NCBI RefSeq assembly: GCF_003075525.1
Contig: NZ_QDDR01000003.1
Span: 186,001-250,000 of the forward strand
Direction of reading: 5' to 3'
Origin: Pararhodobacter aggregans
GTDB lineage: Bacteria > Pseudomonadota > Alphaproteobacteria > Rhodobacterales > Rhodobacteraceae
DNA: 64,000 nt
Shown here: positions 9,733-18,085 of the stretch, one piece after another
Layout of the letters: every line of letters begins with the position of its first letter
Numbering within the stretch: position 1 is the stretch's first letter
Program-made: the position numbers and the translations under genes
The notes under the pieces: generated by a model
What the model saw: the letters and a program-made list of their open reading frames with translations, nothing else
Told to the model about the DNA's origin: nothing
Database searches by the model: none

Positions 9733-10442
9733 GTGACCAGCCGGCGCATCTGTTGATCGTCGACGATGACGAGCGGATCCGCGACTTGCTCAAGCGGTAT
9801 CTGATGAAGCAGGGCTTCATGGTGACCGCCGCGCGCGACGCGGCGCAGGCCCGGCGGCTGCTGTCGGGGCTGGCCTTCGATCTGATGGTCCTCGACGTGA
9901 TGATGCCCGGCGAGGACGGCGTGGCGCTGACCCGCTGGCTGAGGGGCGAGCTGGCGACGCCGGTGATCCTGCTGACCGCCCGGGGCGAGGCGAAGGACCG
10001 CATCACCGGGTTCGAGGCAGGCGCCGACGATTACCTGTCCAAGCCCTTCGAGCCGCGCGAACTGGTGCTCAGGATCAACGCCATCCTGCGCCGCACCCCG
10101 CGCCCCGAGGCCGACCAGACCCAGCAGCCGGTCCTGATGCTGGGCCGCCTGCGCTACGAGATCGAGACCGGCGATCTGCGCGACGGCAGCGACCCGGTGC
10201 GCCTGACCCAGACCGAGTCGGCCCTGATGAAGGTGCTGGCGGCGCGGCACGGCCAGGTGGTCAGCCGCGAGGCGCTGGTCGATCAGCTGGGCCGCGAGCG
10301 GGGCCTCGGTGCTGAGGTGGCGCAGGAGCGCGCCATCGATGTGCAGATCACCCGCCTGCGACGCAAGCTCGAGGCCGATCCGCGCCGCCCGCGCTACCTG
10401 CAAACGGTGCGCGGCGAGGGCTATATGCTGACCACCGGCTGA
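9729..10442 (+). CDS. petR: Response regulator, OmpR family (PetR-like)
   Basis: This 237-residue two-domain regulator has a receiver domain at residues about 8-120. It carries the acidic pair DDDERIRD, the phosphoacceptor Asp in LMVLDVMMPGEDG, the switch Thr in VILLTARGEAKD and Lys in DYLSKPFEPREL. A winged-helix DNA-binding domain follows (residues about 138-235), with VRLTQTESALMKVLAA, AIDVQITRLRRKLEADPRRPRYLQTVRGEGYML. It is translationally coupled to petP. The family activates target promoters on phosphorylation. R. capsulatus PetR is a recognised homologue in this gene order. No cognate histidine kinase lies in the window. Confidence 0.87.
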   Translation: MSDQPAHLLIVDDDERIRDLLKRYLMKQGFMVTAARDAAQARRLLSGLAFDLMVLDVMMPGEDGVALTRWLRGELATPVILLTARGEAKDRITGFEAGADDYLSKPFEPRELVLRINAILRRTPRPEADQTQQPVLMLGRLRYEIETGDLRDGSDPVRLTQTESALMKVLAARHGQVVSREALVDQLGRERGLGAEVAQERAIDVQITRLRRKLEADPRRPRYLQTVRGEGYMLTTG

Positions 10443-10544
10443 GGGACGCGGCGTCGCGACGAAGCGCCCTGCAAGTCCATCTGAAAAAAAGGCATCTTTC
10501 GCCTTGACCCCGGCGACAGTTCTTTCTAGTTAGCCTCGCATCGT

Positions 10545-10619
10545 GGGCCGGTAGCTCAGCGGTAGAGCAACTGACTTTTAATCAGTTGGCCACAGGTTCG
10601 ATCCCTGTCCGGCTCACCA
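10545..10619 (+). tRNA. tRNA-Lys (anticodon TTT)
   Basis: A full cloverleaf can be folded. The acceptor stem GGGCCGG/CCGGCTC has one G-U pair, the D arm is GCTC...GAGC, and the anticodon stem ACTGA/TCAGT carries the loop CTTTTAA with TTT at 10577-10579. The T arm is ACAGG-TTCGATC-CCTGT. CCA is genomically encoded at 10617-10619. Confidence 0.98.
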
Positions 10620-10625
10620 CTTTCT

Positions 10626-10658
10626 TCCGAAGGCTCGGGCGGCAACGCCCGGGCCTTC
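10626..10658 (+). terminator. Terminator hairpin after tRNA-Lys
   Basis: CCGAAGGC-TCGGGCG pairs with CGCCCGG-GCCTTCGG around a GCAA-type loop and is followed by TCGTTTC. It immediately follows the tRNA and is a convincing terminator or processing hairpin. Confidence 0.75.
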
Positions 10659-11000
10659 GGTCGTTTCAGGCCCCCGCGCCGCGCCTGCTGACGGGCGCCT
10701 TCCCCGCCCCTCCGGCCTTTGTTTCCTGCCCTATTCGCGCCTCCTGCCCCTGACCGGCCAGCGGCGCGCGCCTCCGCCCCGGCCGGGCCAGACCCGCGCC
10801 CGGCGCGGGCGGGATGACGCGAATCACTTGGGGCCGACCGCGCGCGGCGGGTAAAGATATCGTGCACCGCAGATCCTCTTTTCGGCTGGGCGGGATCGTT
10901 CTCTGGTTTATGCTGCGTTGCAGAAGCGTCATGATTCCGTCACGCGACCGTTTCCCGCCCCGGGCAAGTTGCGCGCGACCGTAGCGACCGCAGGTTCAGA
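10659..11000. other. Intergenic region without a supported gene (342 bases)
   Basis: The first 200 bases are very GC-rich with no frame showing family resemblance. Open frames here are only the open antisense frames typical of this GC content. The last 120 bases are AT-richer and probably hold the promoter of the phosphoesterase operon. I see no convincing -35/-10 pair. Confidence 0.5.
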
Positions 11001-11807
11001 ATGCCCGACCGCTCTGCCCCGTTCCCCATGCCGCAGCCCTGCCGGACGCTTTTCCTCTCCGATCTGCATCTGGGCGCGCTGGGTGCCCAGCCCGAGAGGA
11101 TCCTCGAATTCCTGATGGCCAACCCGGCCCAGACCTATGTGCTGGCGGGCGATGTGCTGGACCTCTGGCAGCCGCTGCTGCCGCATTGGACCGGCGCCGA
11201 TCAGGCGGTGATCGACCACCTGAACGCCCGGCAGGCGCAGGGCGCGCGGCTGATCTATCTGCGCGGCAACCACGACCCCTTCCCCGAGCGCGCGCCCGAG
11301 GCCAAGCGCCCCCGGGTCGAGGCGGTCGAAACCCATCTGCACGAAGCCGCCGACGGCCGCCGCTATCTGGTGATCCATGGCGACCAGATCGACGCGCGGA
11401 TCTTCCGGGCCCATGTCTTTACCCGCCTCGGCAGCCGCATCGACCACGCGCTGCGGCTGGTGGACCGCCGCCTGCAACGCCTCTCGCGCTCGGCGCCGGG
11501 GACCGAGGCCCGCAGCTCGATCGAGGCGCTGCTGGCCTGGCTGAACACGCTGATGCACCTTGGCCGCACGCATGAGCGGCGGCTGGTGGAACTGGCCCGG
11601 GCGCAGGGCGTCGACGGGGTGATCTGCGGCCATTTCCACATCGCCGGGCTGCACGCCGATCACGGTCTGGTATATGCCAATTGCGGCGATTGGGTGGATA
11701 GCCTAAGTGGGTTGGTGGAGACTTTCGACGGCCGCCTTCGGCTGGTCACCGCGCCCGAACCCGCGCGCGTCCCGCAGACCGCGACCCCCGACCTGCTGGA
11801 GGCGTGA
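11001..11807 (+). CDS. Metallophosphoesterase, LpxH-like (UDP-2,3-diacylglucosamine hydrolase type)
   Basis: This 268-residue calcineurin-like phosphoesterase has every metal-binding motif present: DLHLG in FLSDLHLGALG, GDVLDLW, GNHDPF, the VIHGDQID block and GHFHIAG. The GDxLDLW and RGNHD spacing resembles LpxH and its alphaproteobacterial relatives that hydrolyse UDP-diacylglucosamine or similar lipid pyrophosphates. It starts the operon 11001-14273 and shares bases with the next gene (TGATG). Context with a GT21 glycosyltransferase suggests a role on a lipid-linked substrate at the cytoplasmic face of the membrane. It cannot be assigned to lipid A synthesis with certainty, because Rhodobacteraceae may use another UDP-diacylglucosamine hydrolase. 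Confidence 0.8.
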   Translation: MPDRSAPFPMPQPCRTLFLSDLHLGALGAQPERILEFLMANPAQTYVLAGDVLDLWQPLLPHWTGADQAVIDHLNARQAQGARLIYLRGNHDPFPERAPEAKRPRVEAVETHLHEAADGRRYLVIHGDQIDARIFRAHVFTRLGSRIDHALRLVDRRLQRLSRSAPGTEARSSIEALLAWLNTLMHLGRTHERRLVELARAQGVDGVICGHFHIAGLHADHGLVYANCGDWVDSLSGLVETFDGRLRLVTAPEPARVPQTATPDLLEA

Positions 11808-12928
11808 TGTCCCTGCTGCTTGCCCTCGGCGCCGCAACCCTGCTGGGGTTGCATCTGGCGAGTGTCGCCCTCTATCTGCACCGGCTGAACCGCCCCCGCC
11901 GCCTGCCCTTCGGCATCGGCAGGCCGACGGTGACGCTGCTGCGGCCGGTCTGCGGGCTGGACCCTTTCGACGCCGAGACGCTGGAAAGCTCGTTCACGCA
12001 GGATTACCCGGATTACGAGGTGATCTTCTGCGCGCAGGCCGCGGACGACCCCGCCGTGCCCCTGCTGCGCCGCCTGATGGCCCGCTATCCGCAGGTTCCG
12101 GCGCGGCTGATGATCGGTTTCGACGCGGTGACCGGCAATCCCAAGCTGAACAACCTGTGGAAGGGCTGGAACGCCGCCGGTTCGGACTGGATCTGCACCA
12201 CCGACGCCAATCTGCTGCTGCCGCCCGACTACCTCAGCACCGTGGTGGGTTCCTGGGGCGCGGGCACCGGCCTTGTTTCCTCGCCGCCCCTCGGCATCCG
12301 GCCCGAGGGCTGGGGCGGGCATCTGGAATGCGCCGTGCTGAATTCGAACCAGGCGCGGCTGCAATACGCCTCGGACAGCCTCGGCAGCGGCTATGCCCAG
12401 GGCAAGACCATGTTCTTCAACCGGGCGCTGGTCGACCGGGCGGGCGGCTTCATCGCGCTCGGCACCTATATCGCCGAGGATGCGACCGCCACCCGCATGA
12501 CCCGCTCGCTGGGGCTGGAGGTGACGCTGGCGCCCCTGCCCTTCGCCCAGCCCGTCGGCAAGCGCAGCCTGCGGCAGGTCTGGGACCGGCAATTGCGTTG
12601 GAGCCGGGTGCGCCGCGACGCCTTCCCGGGCCTCTTCGCGCTGGAATTCCTGAACGGGGCGCTCGCGCCCGTCCTGCTGGCGCTGCTGGCCGCCGGGCCG
12701 TTGTTCGCGCTGGCCTATCTGGCGATCTGGTATCTGGCCGAGGCCTATCTGATCCGCCGCGCCGGTTGGCCCGGCGGCTGGCGTGACCTCGCCGTGCTGC
12801 CGCTGCGCGACCTGATGCTGCCCGCGCTCTGGCTCGCCACCTTCGCCCGGCGCGGTTTCGAGTGGCGCGGCACGACGATGACCAAGCCCGAGCCGGACAG
12901 AAAAGGGCAGATGTCTGTTGCGGAATAA
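11807..12928 (+). CDS. GT21 glycosyltransferase, ceramide glucosyltransferase-like
   Basis: This 373-residue membrane glycosyltransferase has an N-terminal membrane helix (LLLALGAATLLGLHLASVALYL) and the conserved GT21 sequence order. The order is VTLLRPVCGLDPF, the D1-type VIFCAQAADDP, the D2 segment WICTTDANLLLPPDYL, D3 in YIAEDATATR and a Q-x-x-RW signature in RQLRWSRVRR. Two or three C-terminal hydrophobic helices follow. Family members transfer glucose to ceramide; bacterial homologues make glucosylceramide or related glycolipids. The ATG at 11807 has GGAGG upstream and overlaps the previous stop. The acceptor is inferred, and sphingolipid synthesis genes are not in the window. Confidence 0.82.
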   Translation: MSLLLALGAATLLGLHLASVALYLHRLNRPRRLPFGIGRPTVTLLRPVCGLDPFDAETLESSFTQDYPDYEVIFCAQAADDPAVPLLRRLMARYPQVPARLMIGFDAVTGNPKLNNLWKGWNAAGSDWICTTDANLLLPPDYLSTVVGSWGAGTGLVSSPPLGIRPEGWGGHLECAVLNSNQARLQYASDSLGSGYAQGKTMFFNRALVDRAGGFIALGTYIAEDATATRMTRSLGLEVTLAPLPFAQPVGKRSLRQVWDRQLRWSRVRRDAFPGLFALEFLNGALAPVLLALLAAGPLFALAYLAIWYLAEAYLIRRAGWPGGWRDLAVLPLRDLMLPALWLATFARRGFEWRGTTMTKPEPDRKGQMSVAE

Positions 12929-13500
12929 TGGATAACGCCGAACTTCTGGCCCTGGTCCACCAATACGGGCTGGCGATCCTCGCCCCGCTGGCGCTGATCG
13001 AGGGGCCGATCGTCTCGATCCTGGGCGGGTATCTGGCCGGGCACGGGCTGGTCAAGCTGCCCGCGCTTCTGGTCGTGGTGATCGCCGCCGACCTGCTGGG
13101 CGACGCAATCCTCTATGGCATCGGCCGGCGGGGCGGGCGGCTGCTGCCGGCGCGGCTGCGCGCGCGGATGTCCCGCAACACCAAGCTGCAAGACCGCCTG
13201 AAGCGAGAGATGCAGGACCACGGCGCCCGGCTTCTGGTCATCGCCAAGCTGACCCATGGCGCGGGTTTCGCCGTGCTGCTGGCGGCGGGCGCCACGCGCT
13301 ACCCGTTCCCGCGTTTCCTGCTGGTCAATCTGGGCGCCACGATCATCAAGAGCAGCGCCCTTGTGGCGCTGGGCTGGTGGCTGGGCGACCGCTGGCAGCA
13401 TGCCGAGGTCTGGATGGACCGCGCCATCGTCGCCGTGGTGGCGCTGGCGGTGATCCTGCTCATGGTCTGGCTGCACCGCGCCCACCGGAGCGAGGCATGA
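12928..13500 (+). CDS. DedA-family membrane protein
   Basis: This 190-residue integral membrane protein has the DedA/VTT pattern. The re-entrant motif is PLALIEGPIVSILGGYLAGHG, then GDAILYGIGRRGGR with conserved Gly/Arg, and a later FLLVNLGATIIKSSALVALGWWLG helix. DedA proteins are linked to phospholipid or undecaprenyl-phosphate translocation and envelope homeostasis. The start is set at 12928, where ATG shares its A with the preceding TAA. Its stop overlaps the next start (ATGA), so it lies in the middle of a coupled operon. Its place between two glycosyltransferases suggests moving a lipid carrier or product across the inner membrane (inference). Confidence 0.85.
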   Translation: MDNAELLALVHQYGLAILAPLALIEGPIVSILGGYLAGHGLVKLPALLVVVIAADLLGDAILYGIGRRGGRLLPARLRARMSRNTKLQDRLKREMQDHGARLLVIAKLTHGAGFAVLLAAGATRYPFPRFLLVNLGATIIKSSALVALGWWLGDRWQHAEVWMDRAIVAVVALAVILLMVWLHRAHRSEA

Positions 13501-14273
13501 CCCGCCTCACCTGCCTGATCCCCGCCTGGAACGAGGCCGCCCGCCTGCCGGGCGTGCTGGCCGCGGTGCAGGACCATCCGCTGATCGACCGGCTGCTGGT
13601 CATTGACGACGGCTCGACCGACGGCACGGCCGAGGTGGCGCGCAGGCTGGGGGCCGAAGTGCTGGAAATGCCCGTGAACGGCGGCAAGACCGCCGCGCTG
13701 GCCGCCGGGATCGCGGCGCTCACGGGTGAACATGTGCTGCTGCTGGACGCCGATCTGCTGGGGCTGACGGCCGAGGATGTGACCCGCCTCGCCGCCCCCG
13801 TGCTGGACGGGGCGGCCGAGGCCACCATCTCGCTCAGGGGCAATGCGCCGGGGCTGTGGCGGGCCTTGGGCGTCGATTACATCAGCGGCGAGCGGGTGCT
13901 GCCCGTGGCGCTGCTGCAGGCGCTGGCGCCCGAACTGCCCGGCCTGCCGCGCTTCGGGTTCGAGGTGTTCCTGAACCGGGCGATGAAGGCCCATGGCCTC
14001 AGGGTGCAGATCATCGGCTGGCCCGGGGTGGCCAGCCCGTGGAAGGCCGCGAAGCAGGGCCTCTGGCGCGGGCTCCGGGGTGATGCCGCGATGATCCGCG
14101 ACATCCTGCGCTGTCAGAGCCCCCGCGAATTGCTGGCGCAGATCCTCTGGCTGCGGTCTCAGACCGCGCGCCAGAACCGCACATGCAGCGCCAGCGCGGC
14201 GGTGGTCAGCCCCATGACCAGCCCCAGCCAGATCCCCACCCCCTCCCAGCCCAGCAGGAAGCCCAGCCCGTAA
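13497..14273 (+). CDS. Glycosyltransferase family 2 protein
   Basis: This 258-residue GT-A enzyme has the N-terminal motif LIPAWNEAARLPGVL, the nucleotide-binding DDGSTDGTAEVA and the metal-binding HVLLLDADLLGL. It resembles the glucosyl-3-phosphoglycerate or dolichyl-phosphate-sugar synthase type of soluble GT2. The start overlaps the DedA stop by 4 bases. The last 38 codons run antisense through the 3' end of the convergent MATE gene (overlap 14159-14273), and this tail is Ser/Pro-rich. The true C-terminus may therefore be functionally unimportant. The donor and acceptor are unknown; it probably acts in the same glycolipid pathway as its neighbours. Confidence 0.8.
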   Translation: MTRLTCLIPAWNEAARLPGVLAAVQDHPLIDRLLVIDDGSTDGTAEVARRLGAEVLEMPVNGGKTAALAAGIAALTGEHVLLLDADLLGLTAEDVTRLAAPVLDGAAEATISLRGNAPGLWRALGVDYISGERVLPVALLQALAPELPGLPRFGFEVFLNRAMKAHGLRVQIIGWPGVASPWKAAKQGLWRGLRGDAAMIRDILRCQSPRELLAQILWLRSQTARQNRTCSASAAVVSPMTSPSQIPTPSQPSRKPSP

Positions 14274-15508
14274 CCGCAGGGCAGGCCCACCAGCCAGTAG
14301 GAAACGGCAGCAATGACCATCGGCTGCTTGGTGTCCTGAATGCCGCGCAACAGACCCATGGCCATGACCTGCCCCGAATCCGCGAACTGGAACAGCGCCG
14401 CCACCATGAGCAGCGTCACGCCCAGCGGGATGATCGCCGCGCGCTCGGGATCGTCGGGTTTCAGGAACAGGCCCACCATCTGTTCGGCAAAAATCCAGTA
14501 GACGAAGATCGTGGCCAGCGCGAAGCCCAGCGACAGGACCACGGCGGCCAGCGCCCCGGACCTGAGCGCCGCCACATCGCCCCGCCCCCGCGCCCGGCCG
14601 ACCATCACCGTCGCCGCGTTCGAAAGCCCCAGATGGACCATGAAGAACAGCGCCGTGATCTCCAGCGCGATGGAATGCGCGGCCAGCGTGTTCTTGCCCA
14701 GCCAGCCCATCATCACCGCAGAGGCGGCGAAAAGCCCGGTCTCGGCCAAGAGCGCCAGCCCGATGGGCAGGCCCAGCGCATTGACCCGCCGCAGCGCCAC
14801 CCAATCGGGGCGCCAGAAGCGGACCAGCAGCTGGTAATGCTTCAGCGACGGCAGGCTGATGGCATAGACCATCAGCACCACCAGCGTGACGATCTGCACC
14901 AGGACCGAGGCCACGGCCGCGCCCCGCGCCCCCATTTCGGGAAAGCCCAGATTGCCGAAGATCAGCAGCCAGTTGACGCCGATATTGACGAAGACCCCGG
15001 CGATGGTCGCCCAGAGCACCACCTGCGTCCGGCCCAGCGCCGCGAGGTAGCTTTTCATCACCATCGCGACCAGCGCCGGTGCCAGACCGAAGCCGACGAT
15101 GGACAGGTATCCGCCGCCCACCAGCGCCACATCCGGCTCCTGCCCCAGCGCCGCCAGCAGCGAGCCCGACAGCAGGAACAGCGGCAGCGCCACCGCCGCG
15201 AAGGCCAGCGACAGCCAGATCCCCATCCGGGTGACGCGCCGCACCTCGGTATCGTCGCCCGCCGCGGCGGCGGTCGCCACCATCGGCATCACCGCCTGGG
15301 CAAAGCCCATGCCCAGCGTGAAGATGACGAAGAACACCGTCGCCCCCAGCGCCCCGGCCGCCAGATCGGTGACGGTGTACCAGCCCAGCATGACCGTATC
15401 GGTCACATGCAGCAGGAATTGCGCGACATGGCTGCCGACCAGCGGCAGACCCAGAACGAGCACGGCACGGGCATTCGCAAGAAAGCCGGTTTGAACAGGG
15501 GCAGACAT
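14159..15508 (-). CDS. MATE-family efflux transporter
   Basis: This 449-residue protein has about twelve hydrophobic segments arranged as two MATE repeats. The first starts VLVLGLPLVGSHVAQFLLHVTDTVMLGWY and the second has NALGLPIGLALLAETGLFAASAVMMGWLG, the family-typical LP...E..F pattern. MATE pumps export cationic drugs or metabolites using Na+ or H+. The ATG at 15508 is chosen over an upstream in-frame ATG because MSAPVQTG directly precedes the first helix. The substrate cannot be inferred. The 3' end overlaps the GT2 gene on the other strand by 115 bases. Confidence 0.92.
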   Translation of the reverse strand: MSAPVQTGFLANARAVLVLGLPLVGSHVAQFLLHVTDTVMLGWYTVTDLAAGALGATVFFVIFTLGMGFAQAVMPMVATAAAAGDDTEVRRVTRMGIWLSLAFAAVALPLFLLSGSLLAALGQEPDVALVGGGYLSIVGFGLAPALVAMVMKSYLAALGRTQVVLWATIAGVFVNIGVNWLLIFGNLGFPEMGARGAAVASVLVQIVTLVVLMVYAISLPSLKHYQLLVRFWRPDWVALRRVNALGLPIGLALLAETGLFAASAVMMGWLGKNTLAAHSIALEITALFFMVHLGLSNAATVMVGRARGRGDVAALRSGALAAVVLSLGFALATIFVYWIFAEQMVGLFLKPDDPERAAIIPLGVTLLMVAALFQFADSGQVMAMGLLRGIQDTKQPMVIAAVSYWLVGLPCGYGLGFLLGWEGVGIWLGLVMGLTTAALALHVRFWRAV

Positions 15509-15600
15509 GGGTGAATTCCGAGAACAAACGCCCGGCAAAATGGCCGAGCCGTCCTCTATGCCTGCGATCCCGTTCCTTGAAAAGACCCGGAGGTTGTTTT

Positions 15601-16641
15601 TTAACCTGCGAAGCGTTCGAACTCGGCCCGGGCCCGGCCCCAGACGCCCTGCTCCGGCGCGTCCAGCGCCATCAGATGCGGCAGCAGCTGCGCCGCGAAA
15701 TCCTGCGAGGATTCGACCGGCAGCAGCGAAGGCAGGTTGTCGATGGCCATGACATCGAGCGGCGGGTTCTCCGCCACCCGCAGTACCGGCGCCGCCCAGT
15801 CGGTCGCCCGGTCATAGACCGGCACCGGGTTATAGGCGCTGCCCGGGTCGCAGGCGATATCGCCGATCACCGTCAGGCGGCGCGCGCGCGTCCCGGCATC
15901 GGCGGGCACGAAGACCGGGCAACCGGGCCGGGCGAGGATGCAGTTGAAAAAGAGGTCATGCGCCAGAACCTCGGGGAAGGGCCCGCCACTGGCGGTCTCG
16001 GCCATGTCCCAGCGGGTGACGGCCAGGCCCAGCGCCTCCAGCAGATCCGCCGCCCCGGTGCCGACCCGACCCAGCGCACCGATAATCAGGGCGGTGGGTT
16101 TGCGGCCCGCCAGGTCGGCGGCCAGATCGGCGATCATCGCCTCCTTGTCGGCATGGCGGTGGACCGGCGGGCAGAGCCCGCCCGCTTGCTGCGCCGCCCA
16201 GGCCTTGACGCTGACCCCCGCGCCCGCGAAGCCCGCCCAATAGCCGAAGGCCGCGACGCGGCGCCCGCGCTCGTCCACCAGCGATTCAAGATCGTAAAGC
16301 GTGCCGCCCCCGTCCCGGAACCGTTTCAGCAACGCAGGTCCGGCGGGCTGGCCCTTGTAGGCATGACCGAACAGAATGTGGCGGTGCCTGAGCGGCGTGC
16401 CATCCTCGGGCAATTCCTTCAGGCCGAAGACGATGGCGTCCGAGGGCGCCTCGGGCCAGCTGGCATAGGGCGCGCGCTCGCAGCCCGCCGCGAGGTAAGG
16501 CGCCAGCGGCAGCGCCCGCACCGGGCTTTCCTCGACCGTGACGCGGAAGCCCTTGGCGATCAGCGCCGCCGCGCCCTCGGGTGTCAGACCCACCCGCTCC
16601 TCGTTCGGCCGCTGCTCGGCCCGGACCCACAGATGCACCAT
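15601..16641 (-). CDS. Saccharopine dehydrogenase (NAD+, L-lysine-forming type)
   Basis: This 346-residue enzyme of the AlaDH/PNT-like LYS1 family interconverts saccharopine with lysine and 2-oxoglutarate. Evidence includes the N-terminal WVRAEQRPNEERVGLTPEGA (conserved Arg/Glu pair), the lysine-forming signature ILFGHAYKGQ, YDLESLVDERGRRVAAFGYWAG and the nucleotide-binding ALIIGALGRVGTGAADLL. The start is separated by one base from the stop of the methionine sulfoxide reductase gene upstream, so the two form an operon. In bacteria the enzyme is more likely to work in lysine degradation or osmolyte-related metabolism than in synthesis (inference). No partner lysine-ketoglutarate reductase is adjacent. 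Confidence 0.88.
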   Translation of the reverse strand: MVHLWVRAEQRPNEERVGLTPEGAAALIAKGFRVTVEESPVRALPLAPYLAAGCERAPYASWPEAPSDAIVFGLKELPEDGTPLRHRHILFGHAYKGQPAGPALLKRFRDGGGTLYDLESLVDERGRRVAAFGYWAGFAGAGVSVKAWAAQQAGGLCPPVHRHADKEAMIADLAADLAGRKPTALIIGALGRVGTGAADLLEALGLAVTRWDMAETASGGPFPEVLAHDLFFNCILARPGCPVFVPADAGTRARRLTVIGDIACDPGSAYNPVPVYDRATDWAAPVLRVAENPPLDVMAIDNLPSLLPVESSQDFAAQLLPHLMALDAPEQGVWGRARAEFERFAG

Positions 16642-16642
16642 G

Positions 16643-17095
16643 TCAGACTCCGGCAAAGGTTTCGGCCAGGATCGCGGCCAGCGCGCGCGCGTCCTCGTCG
16701 GTGAAGGCATCGGGCCGGTCGCTGTCGATGTCGAAGACGCCGATCACAGCGCCCCGCCCGTCAAAGACCGGCAGCACCAACTCGGACCGCGTGGACGAGG
16801 AACAGGCGATATGCCCGGGGAAAGCCTCGACATCCGGCACCAGCTGCACCGCCCGCGTGCGCGCTGCCGCCCCGCAGACGCCGCGCTCGAAAGGGATCAC
16901 CAGACAGCCATGGCCGCCCTGATAGGGCCCGATCTTCAGCAGACCCGGCGCCACGACCCGGTAGAACCCGGTCCAGTCGAAGCGGTCATCGGCATGATGC
17001 ACCTCGCAGGCGAGCGTCGCCATCAGCGCCACCACATCGGTCTCGCCCTCGGTCAGGGCACGGATTGTCTGGGCAAGGGCAGGATAATCGGCCAT
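16643..17095 (-). CDS. msrC: Free methionine-(R)-sulfoxide reductase (GAF domain)
   Basis: This 150-residue single-GAF-domain protein reduces free L-methionine-R-sulfoxide with thioredoxin. The three redox cysteines of the fRMsr family are all present: one in GGHGCLVIPF, one in RGVCGAAA and one in FPGHIACSSSTRSEL. The flanking motifs LVPDVEAFPGHIA and GVFDIDSD are also present. The start at 17095 has GGAGG upstream; an upstream in-frame ATG lies in the repeat-containing leader. It is the first gene of a two-gene operon with saccharopine dehydrogenase, and the metabolic link between them is unclear. Confidence 0.93.
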   Translation of the reverse strand: MADYPALAQTIRALTEGETDVVALMATLACEVHHADDRFDWTGFYRVVAPGLLKIGPYQGGHGCLVIPFERGVCGAAARTRAVQLVPDVEAFPGHIACSSSTRSELVLPVFDGRGAVIGVFDIDSDRPDAFTDEDARALAAILAETFAGV

Positions 17096-17149
17096 CGGCG
17101 CCTCCGTTTCGCTGACCTCTGCCACAGCGCGGGCGGCGAAGAAAGGGGG

Positions 17150-17206
17150 GCGCTGCCCCCCTCGGCCTGACGGCCTCACCCCCCGGGATATTTGACGCGC
17201 AAAGAA
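17150..17206 (-). repeat. Dispersed intergenic repeat, copy B (degenerate)
   Basis: GGGATATTTGACGCGCAAAG is an inverted, degenerate version of the repeat and is preceded by a G-run/C-run hairpin (GGGGGGCGCTGCCCCCC type) and GGCCT...GGCCTCACCCCCC. It lies in the leader of msrC, head to head with copy C. Confidence 0.6.
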
Positions 17207-17299
17207 GCGGCCTTAACCAGGCATCAAGGTTAACGCCGCACGGCCCCCCGCGCCCCTCCCGGCTCAAGCGCGACGGCACAGCCGCCGCGCGCCCCCTTC

Positions 17300-17347
17300 C
17301 ATCTTTGTTCCTCAAATATCCCGGGGGTCCGGGGGCAGCGCCCCCGG
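17300..17347 (+). repeat. Dispersed intergenic repeat, copy C
   Basis: CATCTTTGTTCCTCAAATATCC is followed by GGGGGT and a hairpin CCGGGGGC-AGC-GCCCCCGG. It sits downstream of the LrgB-like gene (minus strand), where it may also end transcription. Confidence 0.75.
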
Positions 17348-17368
17348 GGCTGCCGCATGCGCGCCGCG

Positions 17369-18085
17369 TCAGAGGAAGAGCCGCAGCACCACCGGCGCCA
17401 GCAGCGCCGTCAGGATCGCGTTGAGCCCCATGCCGATCCCGGCGAAGGCGCCCGCCGTCGGATGCACCTGAAAGGCCCGCGCCGTGCCGATGCCATGCGC
17501 CGCCGTCCCCACCGCCAGCCCCCGCGCCCGCCAGTCCCGCAGCCGCAGCGCGTCAAGAAGCGGCGTCGCGATCAGCGCGCCGGTGATCCCGGTCAGGATC
17601 ACCAACACCGCCGCCAGCGTGGGCGAGCCGCCCAGCCCCTCGGCGATGCCGATGGCGACCGGCGCGGTGGTGCTCTTGGGCGCCAGCGAGGCCAGCGTCG
17701 CCAGATCCAGCCCCAGCGCCCGGCCGATCGCCAGGGCCGAGATCATGGCCACGACCGACCCCGTGACCACCCCGGCCAGCACCGGCAGCACGGCGCGGCG
17801 CAGCCGGGCGCCCTGCCGGTAGAGCGGCACCGCCAGCGAGACGGTGGCCGGGCCCAGCAGGAAATGCACGAATTGCGCGCCCTCGAAATAGGTCGCGTAG
17901 GGCGTGCCGGTGGCCCAGAGCATCAGCCCCAGCAGCACGACCGAGATCAGCACGGTATTGGCCAGCGGCGGGCGGCCCAGCGCCTCGGCCACCAGATCGG
18001 CCAGCGCATAGGCCAGCAGCGTCAGCGTCAGCCACAAGAGCGGCCCCTGCGCGAGATAGGACCAGATCTCGGCCACGTCACGCAT
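17369..18085 (-). CDS. LrgB/CidB family membrane protein
   Basis: This 238-residue integral membrane protein has the LrgB pattern: QFVHFLLGPATVSLAVPLYRQ near the middle, then LAPKSTTAPVAIGIAEGLGG, and GTAAHGIGTARAFQ near the C-terminus. LrgAB/CidAB proteins affect murein hydrolase activity and, in several bacteria and plants, export of pyruvate or glycolate. It overlaps the LrgA-like gene by 8 bases. The substrate is unknown here. The upstream MarR gene may regulate it. Membrane topology predicts about seven helices. Confidence 0.9.
   Translation of the reverse strand: MRDVAEIWSYLAQGPLLWLTLTLLAYALADLVAEALGRPPLANTVLISVVLLGLMLWATGTPYATYFEGAQFVHFLLGPATVSLAVPLYRQGARLRRAVLPVLAGVVTGSVVAMISALAIGRALGLDLATLASLAPKSTTAPVAIGIAEGLGGSPTLAAVLVILTGITGALIATPLLDALRLRDWRARGLAVGTAAHGIGTARAFQVHPTAGAFAGIGMGLNAILTALLAPVVLRLFL

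Noticed and set aside
10666-10932. Minus-strand open frames in the gap after tRNA-Lys
   Set aside because: They are Arg/Gly/Ala-rich, overlap the tRNA terminator or each other, have no ribosome-binding site and no family resemblance.
14183-15514. Gln/His/Arg-rich plus-strand open frame opposite the MATE gene
   Set aside because: The MATE reading has about twelve membrane helices and family motifs; the opposite frame is low-complexity.
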